Below are positions 30,525 through 39,489 of a DNA stretch of 64,000 bases, in pieces (the first letter of the stretch is position 1; every line of letters starts with the position of its first letter). Source of the DNA: Hydrogenophilaceae bacterium (GTDB lineage: Bacteria; Pseudomonadota; Gammaproteobacteria; Burkholderiales; Thiobacillaceae). The notes beneath the pieces are model-generated. The model saw only the letters and a list, made by a program, of their open reading frames with translations. It searched no databases and was not told the origin of the DNA. Both the position numbers and the translations under genes were made by a program. The stretch spans positions 61,670 to 125,669 of the forward strand of contig JANJWO010000065.1 of the NCBI GenBank assembly GCA_024709485.1, in the 5' to 3' direction.

Positions 30525-31891
30525 TGGAAGCGCGGCTGTTGATCATCGACGACGAAGAAATCACCCTCGGCAACCTGCAGCATGTGATGGAGCGGCAGGG
30601 CTACCGCGTGGTCGCCTGCCGGAGCGGCGCGGAGGGCGTGAAATGCCTGGAAACCCAGGCTTTCGACGTGGTGCTGACCGACCTGCGCATGGAAGGCGTG
30701 AACGGCATGGACGTGCTGAACAAAAGCCGCGCATTGCAGCCGGATGCGGAAGTCATTTTCATCACCGCCTACGCCACGGCGGAATCGGCGGTGCAGGCCC
30801 TGAAGCACGGCGCCTTCTACTACATCGCCAAGCCGTTCCGGCTCGACGAGGTGCGCAAGGTCGTGGCCGAGGCGCTGGAGAAGGTCCGCCTGCGCCGGGA
30901 AAACCAGGCGCTGCACCGCGAAATCGCGCGCTACCGCGACAGCGACAGCATCATCACCCAGGATCCCGGGATGCAGCGGCTGCTGGACATGGCGCGGCAG
31001 ATCGCGCCGACCGACTGCAGCGTGCTCATCACCGGCGAGAGCGGGACCGGCAAGGAGCTGTTCGCGAAATTCCTGCACCGGCACAGCGCTCGCCGCGACG
31101 GCCCCTATGTCGCCCTCAACTGCGGCGCCTTCAGCGAGCAGCTGCTGGCGAACGAGCTTTTCGGCCACGAGAAGGGGGCGTTCACCGGCGCCACGGCGCT
31201 GAAGAAAGGGCTGATCGAAGTCAGCGCCGGCGGCACGCTGTTTCTCGACGAGGTCACCGAGATGGAGCCGTCGATGCAGGTCAAGCTGCTGCGCGTCTTG
31301 CAGGAAAAGGAGGTGCTGCGCGTCGGCGGCACGCGGCCGGTGAAGTGCGACGTGCGCGTGATCGCCGCCACCAACCGCGATGTCGAGAAGGCCGTGCGCG
31401 AGGGGCGTTTCCGCGAGGATCTGTATTTCCGGCTGAACGTGGTCAACCTCCACATTCCGCCGCTTGCGCGGCGCCGCGGCGACATCCCGCTGCTGGCGCG
31501 GCATTTCCTGCTCAGGTACGCGGAGCGCATGAAGAAGCCGGTGACGCGGATTTCCGACGAGGTGCTGGCCGCGATGATGCAATATTCCTTTCCCGGCAAT
31601 GTCCGGGAACTGGAGAACCTCATCGAGCGCGGCGTCGCCATGGCCCAGGGCGACGCCATCGAGCCGGGCCAGCTGCCGGACACGATGCGCAAAGGCGATA
31701 ATAAGTTCGGCTATCGCGCGCTTGGCGGTCGCCTGCCGACCCTGGAGGAGCAGGAGCGGGACTACATCCGGCGCGTGCTCGACGAGGTCAAGGGCAACCA
31801 GACCGCGGCCGCCAGGATCCTGGGGATCAACCGCGCGTCGCTGTGGCGGAAGCTGAAGTCACGGCCGGACGCCGAGGCGGACGGCGACTGA
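30521..31891 (+). CDS. Sigma-54-dependent response regulator (NtrC family)
   Basis: 456-residue activator. An N-terminal receiver (LLIIDDEEITL; phospho-Asp in VVLTDLRMEG; conserved Lys in YIAKPF) is joined to an AAA+ domain with Walker A GESGTGKELF, the sigma-54-contacting loop GAFTGA, Walker B GTLFLDEV and an arginine finger region (GRFREDLYFRLNVV). The C-terminal Fis-type HTH reads NQTAAARILGINRASLWRKL. Start codon overlaps the kinase stop (ATGATG). The sigma-54 promoter at 28831-28846 is the nearest plausible target. Confidence 0.92.
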   Translation: MMEARLLIIDDEEITLGNLQHVMERQGYRVVACRSGAEGVKCLETQAFDVVLTDLRMEGVNGMDVLNKSRALQPDAEVIFITAYATAESAVQALKHGAFYYIAKPFRLDEVRKVVAEALEKVRLRRENQALHREIARYRDSDSIITQDPGMQRLLDMARQIAPTDCSVLITGESGTGKELFAKFLHRHSARRDGPYVALNCGAFSEQLLANELFGHEKGAFTGATALKKGLIEVSAGGTLFLDEVTEMEPSMQVKLLRVLQEKEVLRVGGTRPVKCDVRVIAATNRDVEKAVREGRFREDLYFRLNVVNLHIPPLARRRGDIPLLARHFLLRYAERMKKPVTRISDEVLAAMMQYSFPGNVRELENLIERGVAMAQGDAIEPGQLPDTMRKGDNKFGYRALGGRLPTLEEQERDYIRRVLDEVKGNQTAAARILGINRASLWRKLKSRPDAEADGD

Positions 31892-31907
31892 AGCGGCCCG
31901 CCGCGCC

Positions 31908-32342
31908 TCATTCACCGTCTTTTGCATTCCAGAAGCGCGCCATCGCGATATAGGCGAAGGACGTGGTCCAGCCGATGAGCAGCAGGCCGTTCAGCGCTTC
32001 CATGCCCGCCACCAGCCGTATCGGCCCGAGCGGGACCACGTCGCCGAAGCCGAGCGACGAATAGGTTTCCGCGGACAGATACATGCAGTTTTCGAGCGTC
32101 GAGCCGCCGGGGCCGCTGAGCGTGCCGACGTTGGCGAAATGGATGCAGGCGAACACCACCAGCCCGTACAGCAGGATTTCCGTGCCGTGCGCGAGGAACG
32201 CGGAAAAAATGACGGCGATCAGCTTGGTTCTGGGCGGCACCCGCAGCCCGGGCAGGCGGGTCGTCAGCTGCCGGAGCACTTCGTAATGAATCAGCGTGGT
32301 CATCACGAGCAGGAAGACGCAAGTCAGGCCGACGATAAGCAT
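31908..32342 (-). CDS. Two-TM potassium-channel-like pore protein
   Basis: 144-residue membrane protein of the Ion_trans_2 type. Two or three hydrophobic segments flank a pore loop with the selectivity-filter-like sequence ETYSSLGFGDVVP (SLGFGD resembling T-x-GYGD). No RCK or cyclic-nucleotide domain is attached. Convergent with the response regulator and 17 bases from its stop. Ion and gating unknown. Confidence 0.75.
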   Translation of the reverse strand: MLIVGLTCVFLLVMTTLIHYEVLRQLTTRLPGLRVPPRTKLIAVIFSAFLAHGTEILLYGLVVFACIHFANVGTLSGPGGSTLENCMYLSAETYSSLGFGDVVPLGPIRLVAGMEALNGLLLIGWTTSFAYIAMARFWNAKDGE

Positions 32343-32494
32343 GGTCGTTGGAAGCAGTCCGGCAAATTAGGAGGCGGCTCCAGGGCGCGCGGGGCAGGGC
32401 AACGGGCGCGCTGGATGATGCAAAGAGAGCCTGCGGCCGGTTGAAAGTTCCGCCGCCGCCCCGCGGTCGCGCGCCGGGGCGGCCGGCAATCGGA

Positions 32495-32824
32495 TCACGT
32501 CTGCTCCCGGGCCTGCGCCATCATGCGCTCCAGCGGCGCGTGCAGGGCGGCTTCCAGGTTTTGCACCTGATCCTGGGGAATCGTCATGCCGGCCAGCGCA
32601 GCGGCGATGTCCGACGGCATCAGGATCAGGCCGTCTTCGGGCTGCACGGCGACACCGTCCAGCCACAGGCTGGGGAAGCCGTTGCCGTGCGCCGCGCGGG
32701 TTTCGCTGTAGACGGTTTCCGTCTCGGCGCCCAGCTGGCGCGCGAGCGTGTCGGCGTAGTCGGCATATAGCTTGCAGCGTCCGCCGGGCGGCTGCTGCGA
32801 GATGACGCGAATTTTCATGCGCAT
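32495..32824 (-). CDS. Small hypothetical protein at the end of the molybdoenzyme operon
   Basis: 109-residue protein without signal peptide. The pattern IRVISQQPPGGRCKLYADYADTLARQLG, then FPSLWLDGVAVQPEDGLILMPSDIAAAL suggests a thioredoxin-like fold of the Rdx/SelT kind but with only one Cys, so this is weak. It is the last gene after the heme subunit (gap 15 bases; AAGGAC ribosome site). It does not look like the TorD/NarJ-type chaperone normally found with such enzymes. Confidence 0.55.
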   Translation of the reverse strand: MRMKIRVISQQPPGGRCKLYADYADTLARQLGAETETVYSETRAAHGNGFPSLWLDGVAVQPEDGLILMPSDIAAALAGMTIPQDQVQNLEAALHAPLERMMAQAREQT

Positions 32825-32839
32825 GGCGAGTGTCCTTGT

Positions 32840-33775
32840 TCAGGGTGGGCGTTTCATCAGGTAGGCGGTCAGGTTTTCGATGTCTTCCGCCTGCAGCGGA
32901 AATGCCGGCATGAGGGCGGCATAGCCCGGCACCAGGAAGGCGCTGGGCTCGCGGATCGAACGGCGCAGATAGCCGGGCCAGTGAATGTCGCCGGCGCTGG
33001 CGAGGTCGGGGGCGAGGCCGGCCTGCGGGGCGTGGCAGGCCGCGCAGCCAAGCTTCGCGTAGAGGCGCTCGCCGCGCGCGGCATCGCCGCCGGCGCGCGC
33101 TTCCTCGCGCAGGCTCGCGGGCAGCGCGCCGGTCGGCGCGGCCAGGGCCTGCCAGGCCGACAGGCGCTTGCGCCCGGCGCGGCCGTCCTCGGCGCCGTCC
33201 CAGGCTGCGAAGGCGAGTGCAACGGGCGCGTGTGCGGCGACCCTGCCGCGCAACACCACTTCCCAGCCGCCGGCGCTGCGCCGCGCGTGCGCCTCGATGG
33301 GGGCGGCGCCGCGTTCCAGGCTGCCGAAGCCGTGCGCCGTCAGGCTCTCGGGCGGCCGCCCTGCGCGCCAGAGCCAGAGCGACACCGCGCGGCCCGGCTC
33401 GCCCATGCCGACATAGGGCAGGGTCTTGCCGGGCGGGGCGAACTGCACCGCCACGGCGTCGGCGAAGCGGTCGGTGGCGTGGACATCGTAGGTGTTTTCG
33501 CCGGCATCCGCCCAGGCGAGCCGCAGCGCCAGCCGGGTGCCGCCGCGCAGCGCGCGCGCTTCCAGCATCAGGGGCTCGCCGCCCGGGCCGCCGGCGATGG
33601 TGGCCTGGGGATAAAGCCGCAGCGTGGCGGCGGGCGCTCGCTCCCAGGCGGCGGCGGCGGGGTCGAGCGGCGGCTCGCCGGGGGTCTCGGCGAGCCGGAT
33701 GATGCGTTCGGGCGGCGGCGCCGGCCATGCCGGCAGCGCGCAGCACAGCAGCAGCCCGAACAGCGCCGCCCTCAT
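32840..33775 (-). CDS. Heme b gamma-subunit domain fused to cytochrome c
   Basis: 311-residue exported protein. After a Sec signal (MRAALFGLLLCCALPAWPAP) comes a beta-rich domain like the heme-b gamma subunit of ethylbenzene/dimethylsulfide dehydrogenases (LRLAWADAGENTYDVHATDRFADAVAVQF). Residues about 230-311 form a monoheme cytochrome c with CAACH and a distal Met region (PGYAALMPAF). Gamma subunits are normally separate from cytochrome c, so this fusion would pass electrons straight from the Mo enzyme to a c-type heme. Overlaps the beta-subunit gene by four bases. Confidence 0.75.
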   Translation of the reverse strand: MRAALFGLLLCCALPAWPAPPPERIIRLAETPGEPPLDPAAAAWERAPAATLRLYPQATIAGGPGGEPLMLEARALRGGTRLALRLAWADAGENTYDVHATDRFADAVAVQFAPPGKTLPYVGMGEPGRAVSLWLWRAGRPPESLTAHGFGSLERGAAPIEAHARRSAGGWEVVLRGRVAAHAPVALAFAAWDGAEDGRAGRKRLSAWQALAAPTGALPASLREEARAGGDAARGERLYAKLGCAACHAPQAGLAPDLASAGDIHWPGYLRRSIREPSAFLVPGYAALMPAFPLQAEDIENLTAYLMKRPP

Positions 33776-34770
33776 GGCTTCTCCGCCTCGGGCCGGCTCA
33801 GGCGGAACATGTCGCCGTGGCGGTAGGCGATGAGCATGTCCATCAGCGGCGAGGCCTCGCCGCGCGATTTCTTGTCGATTTCCCGCTGCAGGGTGGCGAG
33901 CGCCGCGTCCACGCCGGGGCCGAACAGCTGGCTGAGATAGTCGTCGGGAATGCGCGGCTGGCCGCTCGGCTTGCCGTCGGCGTCAAACGCCGGCGGCGAC
34001 AAGGGTGGCACGTAGTAGACGTTGGGCTGGGTGCCGTATTCGGGGTGCAGCGGCAGCGCCACTTTCCAGACGTTCACCAGTTGATGCAGGGCGCCGCCTT
34101 CGTCGTCAAGGTAGGACACGTGGCGCGCGCGCCCCACGCACTGATAGGCGCAGGCCTGGGGGATGCCTTTTTCCACGCGTGGATAGCAGAAGATGCATTT
34201 CTCGGACGTGCCCGCCAGCGGATTGAAATAGATCTTCTTGTATGGGCAGGCGGCGACGCAGTAGCGGTAGCCGCGGCAGCGCTCCTGGTCGATCAGCACG
34301 ATGCCGTCCTCCTCGCGCTTGTAGATGGCCTGGCGCGGACAGGCGGCGAGGCAGGCCGGCTTGGTGCAGTGGTTGCACAGGCGCGGCAGGTAGAAGAAAT
34401 AGCCGTTGGGGAATTCGCCCGCGCCCTGGTCCTCTTCCCAGTTGGGGCCCCACTGCATGGGTTCCAGGGGGCGCAGGGGCTGGTCGCTGTCGCGGAACAG
34501 CGCCGCCTCGAAGTTGAAGTCGGCGGGGATGCCGTAGTCCTCGGTCAGGCGCGGCAGGCGGCCGGGCTTGAGCCGCGCGCCGTCCCAGCCGCCGCCGGCG
34601 GTTTCCCAGTCGCGCGGATAGCCCTTGCCGGGCTTGGTTTCCACGTGGTTCCAGTACATGAACTCGCGGCCGTCGCGGTCGGTCCATTGCGACTTGCAGG
34701 CGAGCGTGCAGGTCTGGCAGCCGATGCACTTGTTGAGGTCGATGACCATGCCGAGTTGACGTGCGCTCAT
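33772..34770 (-). CDS. Iron-sulfur beta subunit of a type II DMSO-reductase-family enzyme
   Basis: 332-residue electron-transfer subunit resembling EbdB, DdhB, SerB and NarH. Motifs: CIGCQTCTLACK, CNHCTKPACLAACP, then CRGYRYCVAACPY, in which Tyr replaces a Cys and marks a [3Fe-4S] cluster as in this group, and KCIFCYPRVEKGIPQAC. No own signal peptide, as expected if it is co-exported with the Tat-carrying alpha subunit. Start ATG 34770, overlapping the alpha stop; the track ORF is overlong. Confidence 0.9.
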   Translation of the reverse strand: MSARQLGMVIDLNKCIGCQTCTLACKSQWTDRDGREFMYWNHVETKPGKGYPRDWETAGGGWDGARLKPGRLPRLTEDYGIPADFNFEAALFRDSDQPLRPLEPMQWGPNWEEDQGAGEFPNGYFFYLPRLCNHCTKPACLAACPRQAIYKREEDGIVLIDQERCRGYRYCVAACPYKKIYFNPLAGTSEKCIFCYPRVEKGIPQACAYQCVGRARHVSYLDDEGGALHQLVNVWKVALPLHPEYGTQPNVYYVPPLSPPAFDADGKPSGQPRIPDDYLSQLFGPGVDAALATLQREIDKKSRGEASPLMDMLIAYRHGDMFRLSRPEAEKP

Positions 34771-37517
34771 GCTGTTTTCTCCACATCCACCGCTGATTCG
34801 AAAGCGATCATGTTGCCGTCCCAGTTGGGGTTGAATTTGAGATGCCCCCAGCCCTCCACCAGCTCCAGCGGCGAAAGCAGCCCCGCCACCACGCTGTTGA
34901 GCCCCAGCCGGCCGCGGAACTGGAAGGGCTCCCAGGCATGGTCCATGACCAAGGCATCGGGCGGGATGGCGGGCATGAGCTTGGCGCGCGCCTGGAAGGC
35001 GCCGACATCGTTGAACACGCGCACCGGATCGCCTTCGGCGATGCCGCGCTGGCGCGCCGTGGCGGGGTTGAGCCAGACATGCGGCTCGCCGCGCTGCAAT
35101 CTGAGCAACTGCGCGTTGGTCCGCCACTGCGAGTGGATGCCGTGGCGCGTGTGCGGCGTCCAGAAGGCGAGCGGATAAGTCTTTGGCCGCAGCGGCCGCA
35201 GCGCGGTGGGCGTTGCGCAGCCCAGCCGCTTGAACAGCGGATGGTCGACATAGAACTGCTGCCGGCCCGAGAGCGTCTTGTAGGGCTGGCGCAGGTAGAC
35301 GTTGTGCTCGAAGGAATGGAACGGCCGGTTGGCATAGAGCGGCGAATTGAAACCGGCCTCGCGATTGAGCGTGACGTAGCCGTGCTGCATGGCCTCTTCC
35401 GGCGTCCACGGCGCGATGGCGGGGACGTTCGCCATCAACCAGCGCACCACGTCCTCGTCGTTCCTGAGCTTGCCGTGGTCGCTGAAGTCGTCGGCAAGAC
35501 GCGCGAGCTCGCGCATCACCGGCGCCGCCTTGTCGCCCTTCGTTTCCAGGAAGTCGGGATCGGGGATGGCGTCGAGGCCGCGCTTCTTCGCCGCCGCCGC
35601 GATGGCCTCGGCGAGCAGCAGGCAGATTTCCCATTCGGATTTGGTTTCGCCGACGGGCTTCAGCCCTTTCGGCGGCACGGTGATGTTGCAGAAGCGGTGG
35701 TAGCCCAGTTCGCCGCGCAGGTCCCACGACTCGTACTGGCTCTTGGCCGGCAGCACGTAATCCGCCCACAGCGCGGTGCTGTCCATGCGGTGGTTGACAT
35801 CGACGAAGAGGTCGAGGCCCTCGATGAAGGCGCGGCGGTAATGCGCCTCCGACTTGTTGCGCCTGAGCATGTTGTCGGCGAACAGCAGCAGCGCGCGCGG
35901 CTTGCCGAACCAGGCGCCGCTGGTCTCGGCGTAGCGCCCGGCCAGCGCGTCGATCTCGCGGTTGTCGAGGCCGAGGCTGTGCTTGAGGTGGGCGTCGGAA
36001 TAGTGGCGTTTCATGGAACTGGCCATGTCGCCGTTCATCCATTCGCTGAAGAAGCCGGAGGCGAAGCGCGCCGGTTTGGGGCTGGAGAGCGGGCCGATGC
36101 CGCCCAGGCTCCAGTTGTTCTCGGTGTCCAGTCCGCCGCGTTCGCCGGCGTGGCCGGTGAGCGCGCAGGCGAGCGCCGCTGCCCAGCAGGTCATGGTGCC
36201 CGATACGTATTTATGCAGCGAGAAGCCGATGTTGACGATGGCCTTTTCCGCCTTCGCCAGATCCTGCGCCATGCGTTCCACCAGCGCCGGATGCACGCCG
36301 GTGCTGGCCTGCGTCTCGCCGGGCGGAAACTTCAGCGCCTCGCGCCTTGCCTGCTCGAACACGGTGGTGACCGGGATCAGGGCGCCGTCCCGGCCCTTGA
36401 CCGTCCAGCTTCCCCGCAGCGCGGGCCTGAGCTTGCCCAGGCGCAGGGACTTCTTGAAGTGGCCCTGCGTGCCGGGCATGGTCTGGACCGCATCGCTGGC
36501 TTCGTCCCAGCAATAGAACACATCGTCCTTGCCCTTGTCGCGCAGATCGCGATGGCGCAGCAGGTCGCCGGTGTCGGTGCGCACCAGGAAGGGCAGATCG
36601 GTCTGCTCGCGCACGAAGGCCTCGTCGATGAGCCCGTCGCGGAACAGAACGTGCAGCAGCGACAGGGCGAGGAAGCTGTCGCTGCCCGGCTTCACCGGCA
36701 GCCAGTCGCTGGCCAGCTTGGCGCTGGCGTTGTACTCCGGCGTGATGCAGTAGATCCGGGCGCCGTTGTAGCGCGCCTCCATCAGGTAGTGGGCGTCGGG
36801 GATGCGGGTCACCGCCGGGTTGATGCCCCAGAGGATGATGGTGTCGGCCTCGAACCAGGCGTCGAGGGTGTGGCCCACGGTGGCGAGGCCATAGGCCAGC
36901 GAGGCGCCGGTGAACATGTCGCCCACGGCGCTGGCCGGGTACAGGCGCTGCGCGCCCAGCAGCGAGCCCAGGCGCAGCGGGCCGGCGCGCCGCCCCAGCG
37001 AGAGGATGCCGGTGCCGCAATGCAGCATCAGCGAGGCCAGGCCGTGGCCTTGCAGATTGTCGAGCACGCGCGCGGCGATGTCGTCCAGCGCCTCGTTCCA
37101 GGATACCCGCTCCCATTTGCCTGCGCCGCGGCGGCCCGCGCGTTTCATGGGGTAAAGCAGGCGGTCGGCCTGGTACATCTGCTTCGAGTGCACGATGCCC
37201 TTGTTGCAGCCGCGCGGGTTGGCGTCCGGGATTTTCGGATTGATCGCGGGATAGGCGGCGGCCTGCTCCTCGCGCGTGACCACGCCGTCCTTGGCGTACA
37301 CCTTCCAGGCGCAGTTGCCCTGGCAGTTGGAGCAGTGGAAGGCGAAACCCTGGGCGTCGCCGCGGGTGTCGAGGAATTCGCGCCGGTATCTGTTCTCCCA
37401 CGCCCGCCGCGCCTTGGGATTTTCGGCCGCGAAGGCGGAGAGCGGCGTGAGCGGCCCGCCGAAGGCCAGCGCCAGCCCGCAGTAAGCGGTGCCTTTGAGG
37501 AAGTCTCTGCGTTCCAT
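34767..37517 (-). CDS. Molybdopterin catalytic subunit, type II DMSO-reductase family, substrate unknown
   Basis: 916-residue periplasmic enzyme with a twin-arginine signal (MERRDFLKGTAYCGLALAFGG). The Fe-S binding segment is HCSNCQGNCAWKVYAKDG with a further Cys in NPRGCNKG, followed by family segments DRLLYPMKRAGRRGAGKWERVSW and, near the C-terminus, VWLNPATARQRGIAEGDPV. This is the architecture of ethylbenzene, dimethylsulfide, selenate and chlorate enzymes. The linked rhodanese, TlpA and TauE genes argue for a sulfur compound, but that is inference. Track start (38177) is wrong; ATG 37517 gives the signal peptide. Confidence 0.88.
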   Translation of the reverse strand: MERRDFLKGTAYCGLALAFGGPLTPLSAFAAENPKARRAWENRYRREFLDTRGDAQGFAFHCSNCQGNCAWKVYAKDGVVTREEQAAAYPAINPKIPDANPRGCNKGIVHSKQMYQADRLLYPMKRAGRRGAGKWERVSWNEALDDIAARVLDNLQGHGLASLMLHCGTGILSLGRRAGPLRLGSLLGAQRLYPASAVGDMFTGASLAYGLATVGHTLDAWFEADTIILWGINPAVTRIPDAHYLMEARYNGARIYCITPEYNASAKLASDWLPVKPGSDSFLALSLLHVLFRDGLIDEAFVREQTDLPFLVRTDTGDLLRHRDLRDKGKDDVFYCWDEASDAVQTMPGTQGHFKKSLRLGKLRPALRGSWTVKGRDGALIPVTTVFEQARREALKFPPGETQASTGVHPALVERMAQDLAKAEKAIVNIGFSLHKYVSGTMTCWAAALACALTGHAGERGGLDTENNWSLGGIGPLSSPKPARFASGFFSEWMNGDMASSMKRHYSDAHLKHSLGLDNREIDALAGRYAETSGAWFGKPRALLLFADNMLRRNKSEAHYRRAFIEGLDLFVDVNHRMDSTALWADYVLPAKSQYESWDLRGELGYHRFCNITVPPKGLKPVGETKSEWEICLLLAEAIAAAAKKRGLDAIPDPDFLETKGDKAAPVMRELARLADDFSDHGKLRNDEDVVRWLMANVPAIAPWTPEEAMQHGYVTLNREAGFNSPLYANRPFHSFEHNVYLRQPYKTLSGRQQFYVDHPLFKRLGCATPTALRPLRPKTYPLAFWTPHTRHGIHSQWRTNAQLLRLQRGEPHVWLNPATARQRGIAEGDPVRVFNDVGAFQARAKLMPAIPPDALVMDHAWEPFQFRGRLGLNSVVAGLLSPLELVEGWGHLKFNPNWDGNMIAFESAVDVEKTA

Positions 37518-37534
37518 GATCGAGCCCGTGTCAG

Positions 37535-37576
37535 GAAAAAACATGCCCCGCGCCGCCCGCCTGCGGGAGGCGGCGC
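37535..37576 (-). terminator. Stem-loop plus T-run upstream of the molybdoenzyme gene
   Basis: Reading on the minus strand, GCGCCGCC...GGCGGCGC (37576 to 37550) is followed nine bases later by TTTTTT (37540-37535). This could be an attenuator or weak terminator between the rhodanese and the alpha-subunit genes. A 61-codon ORF across it (37531-37716) is not convincing. Confidence 0.4.
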
Positions 37577-37723
37577 AAGGCGCGGGGGGCGAAGCCTGAT
37601 CGTTTCGCATGCGCCGTCCGCAGCGCGGCCATGCGCCCGCAGGCAGGCGGCGCGCAGGGCCGCGGTCCTGGGCGGCGGTGCGGTATCGCAGCGCGGGGCA
37701 TGTCTTCTCCTGGCATCGGCGCC

Positions 37724-38578
37724 TTACCTTTCGATGGGGCGGGCCGGGTCGGACGCCCACTCGATCCACGAGCCGGGGTAGACCTTCACCTTGTCGTAGC
37801 CCAGGTGCTTCAGCGCGGCATAGAGATAGGTGGAACGGCCGAGCCCGCCATTGCAGTAAGTGACGATTTCCTGGTCGGGGGTGAGGCCGGCCGCGGTCAG
37901 CGCGCGGCGCATGGCGGCTTCGTCCTTGAAAGTGGCGAGGTCGCCGGCGAGCCGGCTCCACGCGAAGCTCCTGGCGCCGGGCAGGTGGCCGCCCTGGCGC
38001 GCGCCGCCGCTGTCCTTGCCGCTGTATTCGGCGATGGAGCGCGCATCCACGCGCAGGGCGGAGGACGCGGCCAGGTCCTGCGTCCTGAGCGCCCAGTCGG
38101 TGCGCGGCTGCGGCACATAAGTGGTCTTGGCGGGGTGCGGCACGGCCTGGGTCACGGCGCGGCCTTCCTTCAGCCATTTGCGGTAGCCGCCGTCGAGGAT
38201 GCGCACCTGGTCATGGCCCAGGAAGCCGAGGATGTACCACACCGCCGAAGCGCCGCGGCCGTCGCCGGCGTCGTACACCACCACTTCGCGGCCGCGCGAG
38301 ATGCCGAGCGTTTCCAGCTTGGAGGCCGCCAGGCGCGGGAAAATCGGCAGGCCGGTCTTGGCGTTCTCCTCCGCGTCCTCCAGTTCCAGGTAGGGCAGAT
38401 TCAGCGCGCCGGGCAGATGCGCGCGCGCGTAGTTTTCCGCGTTCTCGGCGTCCACCAGGCTGACGCGCCCCTGCGCCAGCGCGGCGGCAAGCTCGTCGGT
38501 GGAGATCAGCAGCGCAGGCCCGGCCCAGTTCAGCGTCCAGGGCAGCAGCAACAACAGGGCAAGCAATCGCATGGTCAC
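37724..38578 (-). CDS. Exported two-domain rhodanese
   Basis: 284-residue sulfurtransferase with a hydrophobic signal (RLLALLLLLPWTLNWAGPA), so periplasmic or membrane-anchored. N-terminal domain: VSLVDAENAENYARAHLPGALNL; C-terminal domain carries the active-site loop VTYCNGGLGR with a single catalytic Cys. The start overlaps the stop of the TlpA-like gene (ATGA). Placed upstream of the molybdoenzyme genes, it may produce or use sulfane sulfur in the periplasm. Confidence 0.85.
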   Translation of the reverse strand: MTMRLLALLLLLPWTLNWAGPALLISTDELAAALAQGRVSLVDAENAENYARAHLPGALNLPYLELEDAEENAKTGLPIFPRLAASKLETLGISRGREVVVYDAGDGRGASAVWYILGFLGHDQVRILDGGYRKWLKEGRAVTQAVPHPAKTTYVPQPRTDWALRTQDLAASSALRVDARSIAEYSGKDSGGARQGGHLPGARSFAWSRLAGDLATFKDEAAMRRALTAAGLTPDQEIVTYCNGGLGRSTYLYAALKHLGYDKVKVYPGSWIEWASDPARPIER

Positions 38579-39120
38579 TCCTCGCGTGAATGTATGGTTT
38601 CCCGGATCAGCCGCTGCATCTGGGGGCTGTCCCAGTGCTGCGCCCCGGTCTTGCCGGCCAAGAGGCGCCCCTCGCGGTCGAGCAGGTAGGTCACCGGCAC
38701 GCCCGCGGCCCGGTAGTCGCCGGCGGTCTGGCGCGCGTCGTCCAGCAGCACGTCGAAGCCCGGCCGCTTGCCCCCCAGAAAGCGCGCCACCGCCGCCTCG
38801 CTATCCGCCACGGCGATGGCGAGCACGGTGAAGTCCTGCCCGCCCAGGGCCTGCTGCAGGCGCTGCAGCGAGGGGAATTCCTCGCGGCAGGGCGGGCACC
38901 AACTGCCCCAGAAATTGAGCAGCACCACCCGCCCGCGGTAGTCGTGCTTGGCGCGCGTCTCGCCGTCGAGGCCGGGCAGCGTGAAGGGCGGGGCTTTCAG
39001 CGGCACGGCATAGGCCTCCATGCCGGCGGCGCGCGCGAGCCCGGCATAGCCGCCCTCGGCCGCCGCCGACCCGCCGGCCAGCAGCAACAGCACGGCGAAA
39101 ATCCTGCCCAATCGGGACAT
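38575..39120 (-). CDS. TlpA-like thiol:disulfide oxidoreductase
   Basis: 181-residue periplasmic thioredoxin-fold protein with signal MSRLGRIFAVLLLLAGGSAAA and active site FWGSWCPPCREEFPSL (WCPPC), plus the cis-Pro segment GVPVTYLLDREG. Such proteins reduce disulfides for cytochrome c maturation or keep sulfur-enzyme cysteines reduced (SoxW-like). ATG 39120; overlaps the rhodanese start by four bases. Confidence 0.85.
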   Translation of the reverse strand: MSRLGRIFAVLLLLAGGSAAAEGGYAGLARAAGMEAYAVPLKAPPFTLPGLDGETRAKHDYRGRVVLLNFWGSWCPPCREEFPSLQRLQQALGGQDFTVLAIAVADSEAAVARFLGGKRPGFDVLLDDARQTAGDYRAAGVPVTYLLDREGRLLAGKTGAQHWDSPQMQRLIRETIHSREE

Positions 39121-39140
39121 GCGGCGGCGCCCTCCTGAAG

Positions 39141-39488
39141 CTACAGGCAGCCCTTGAAGAACTTGCGCTCGCCGCTGGTTTCCTGCAGATCCAGCTTGTC
39201 CGCATGCAGCACGCCCGCCTTGAGTTCGCCGGTCAGGCGCACCTTTTTGCCGTAGGCCTTGTCGAGCGCGTCGGGCGCGATGCTCCCGCCTTCGCCGTGG
39301 AGGAAGGCGAGCGTGCGGCCGTCTTCCAGCAGCAGCACGGGGCGCTCGATGTGGCGCAGCGGGCAGTCCGCCACCTGGAACGCCGCCGCGCAAGGCTCGC
39401 CGACGATCCAGCCGTCCCAGCTCTGGCCCGCGGCACGGACCGCCGGCGCGGCGAGCAGGGTGAGGCCGAGCAGGGCGATCCGGCGCAT
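39141..39488 (-). CDS. Small exported hypothetical protein (115 aa)
   Basis: Unrecognised secreted protein with signal MRRIALLGLTLLAAPAVRAA. The mature part has three Cys (WIVGEPCAAAFQVADCPLRHIE and the C-terminal GCL) and an OB-like stretch (KKVRLTGELKAGVLHADKLDL). Cys spacing suggests a disulfide or metal site. Start 39488 gives the signal peptide; the longer track ORF does not. Lies between the TlpA-like gene and another exported protein. Confidence 0.65.
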   Translation of the reverse strand: MRRIALLGLTLLAAPAVRAAGQSWDGWIVGEPCAAAFQVADCPLRHIERPVLLLEDGRTLAFLHGEGGSIAPDALDKAYGKKVRLTGELKAGVLHADKLDLQETSGERKFFKGCL

Positions 39489-39489
39489 T

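Noticed and set aside
29876-31891. 671-aa ORF as the response regulator
   Set aside because: The first 215 residues are out-of-frame translation of the kinase; the real regulator starts at 30521.
37531-37716. 61-codon minus-strand ORF between the rhodanese and molybdoenzyme genes
   Set aside because: Pro/Arg/Ala-rich, crosses a strong hairpin, no recognisable feature; an AGGAG before an internal ATG keeps it just possible.
34842-37781. 979-aa plus-strand ORF opposite the molybdoenzyme
   Set aside because: Shadow frame; no start context and no domains, while the minus strand has a Tat-signal enzyme.
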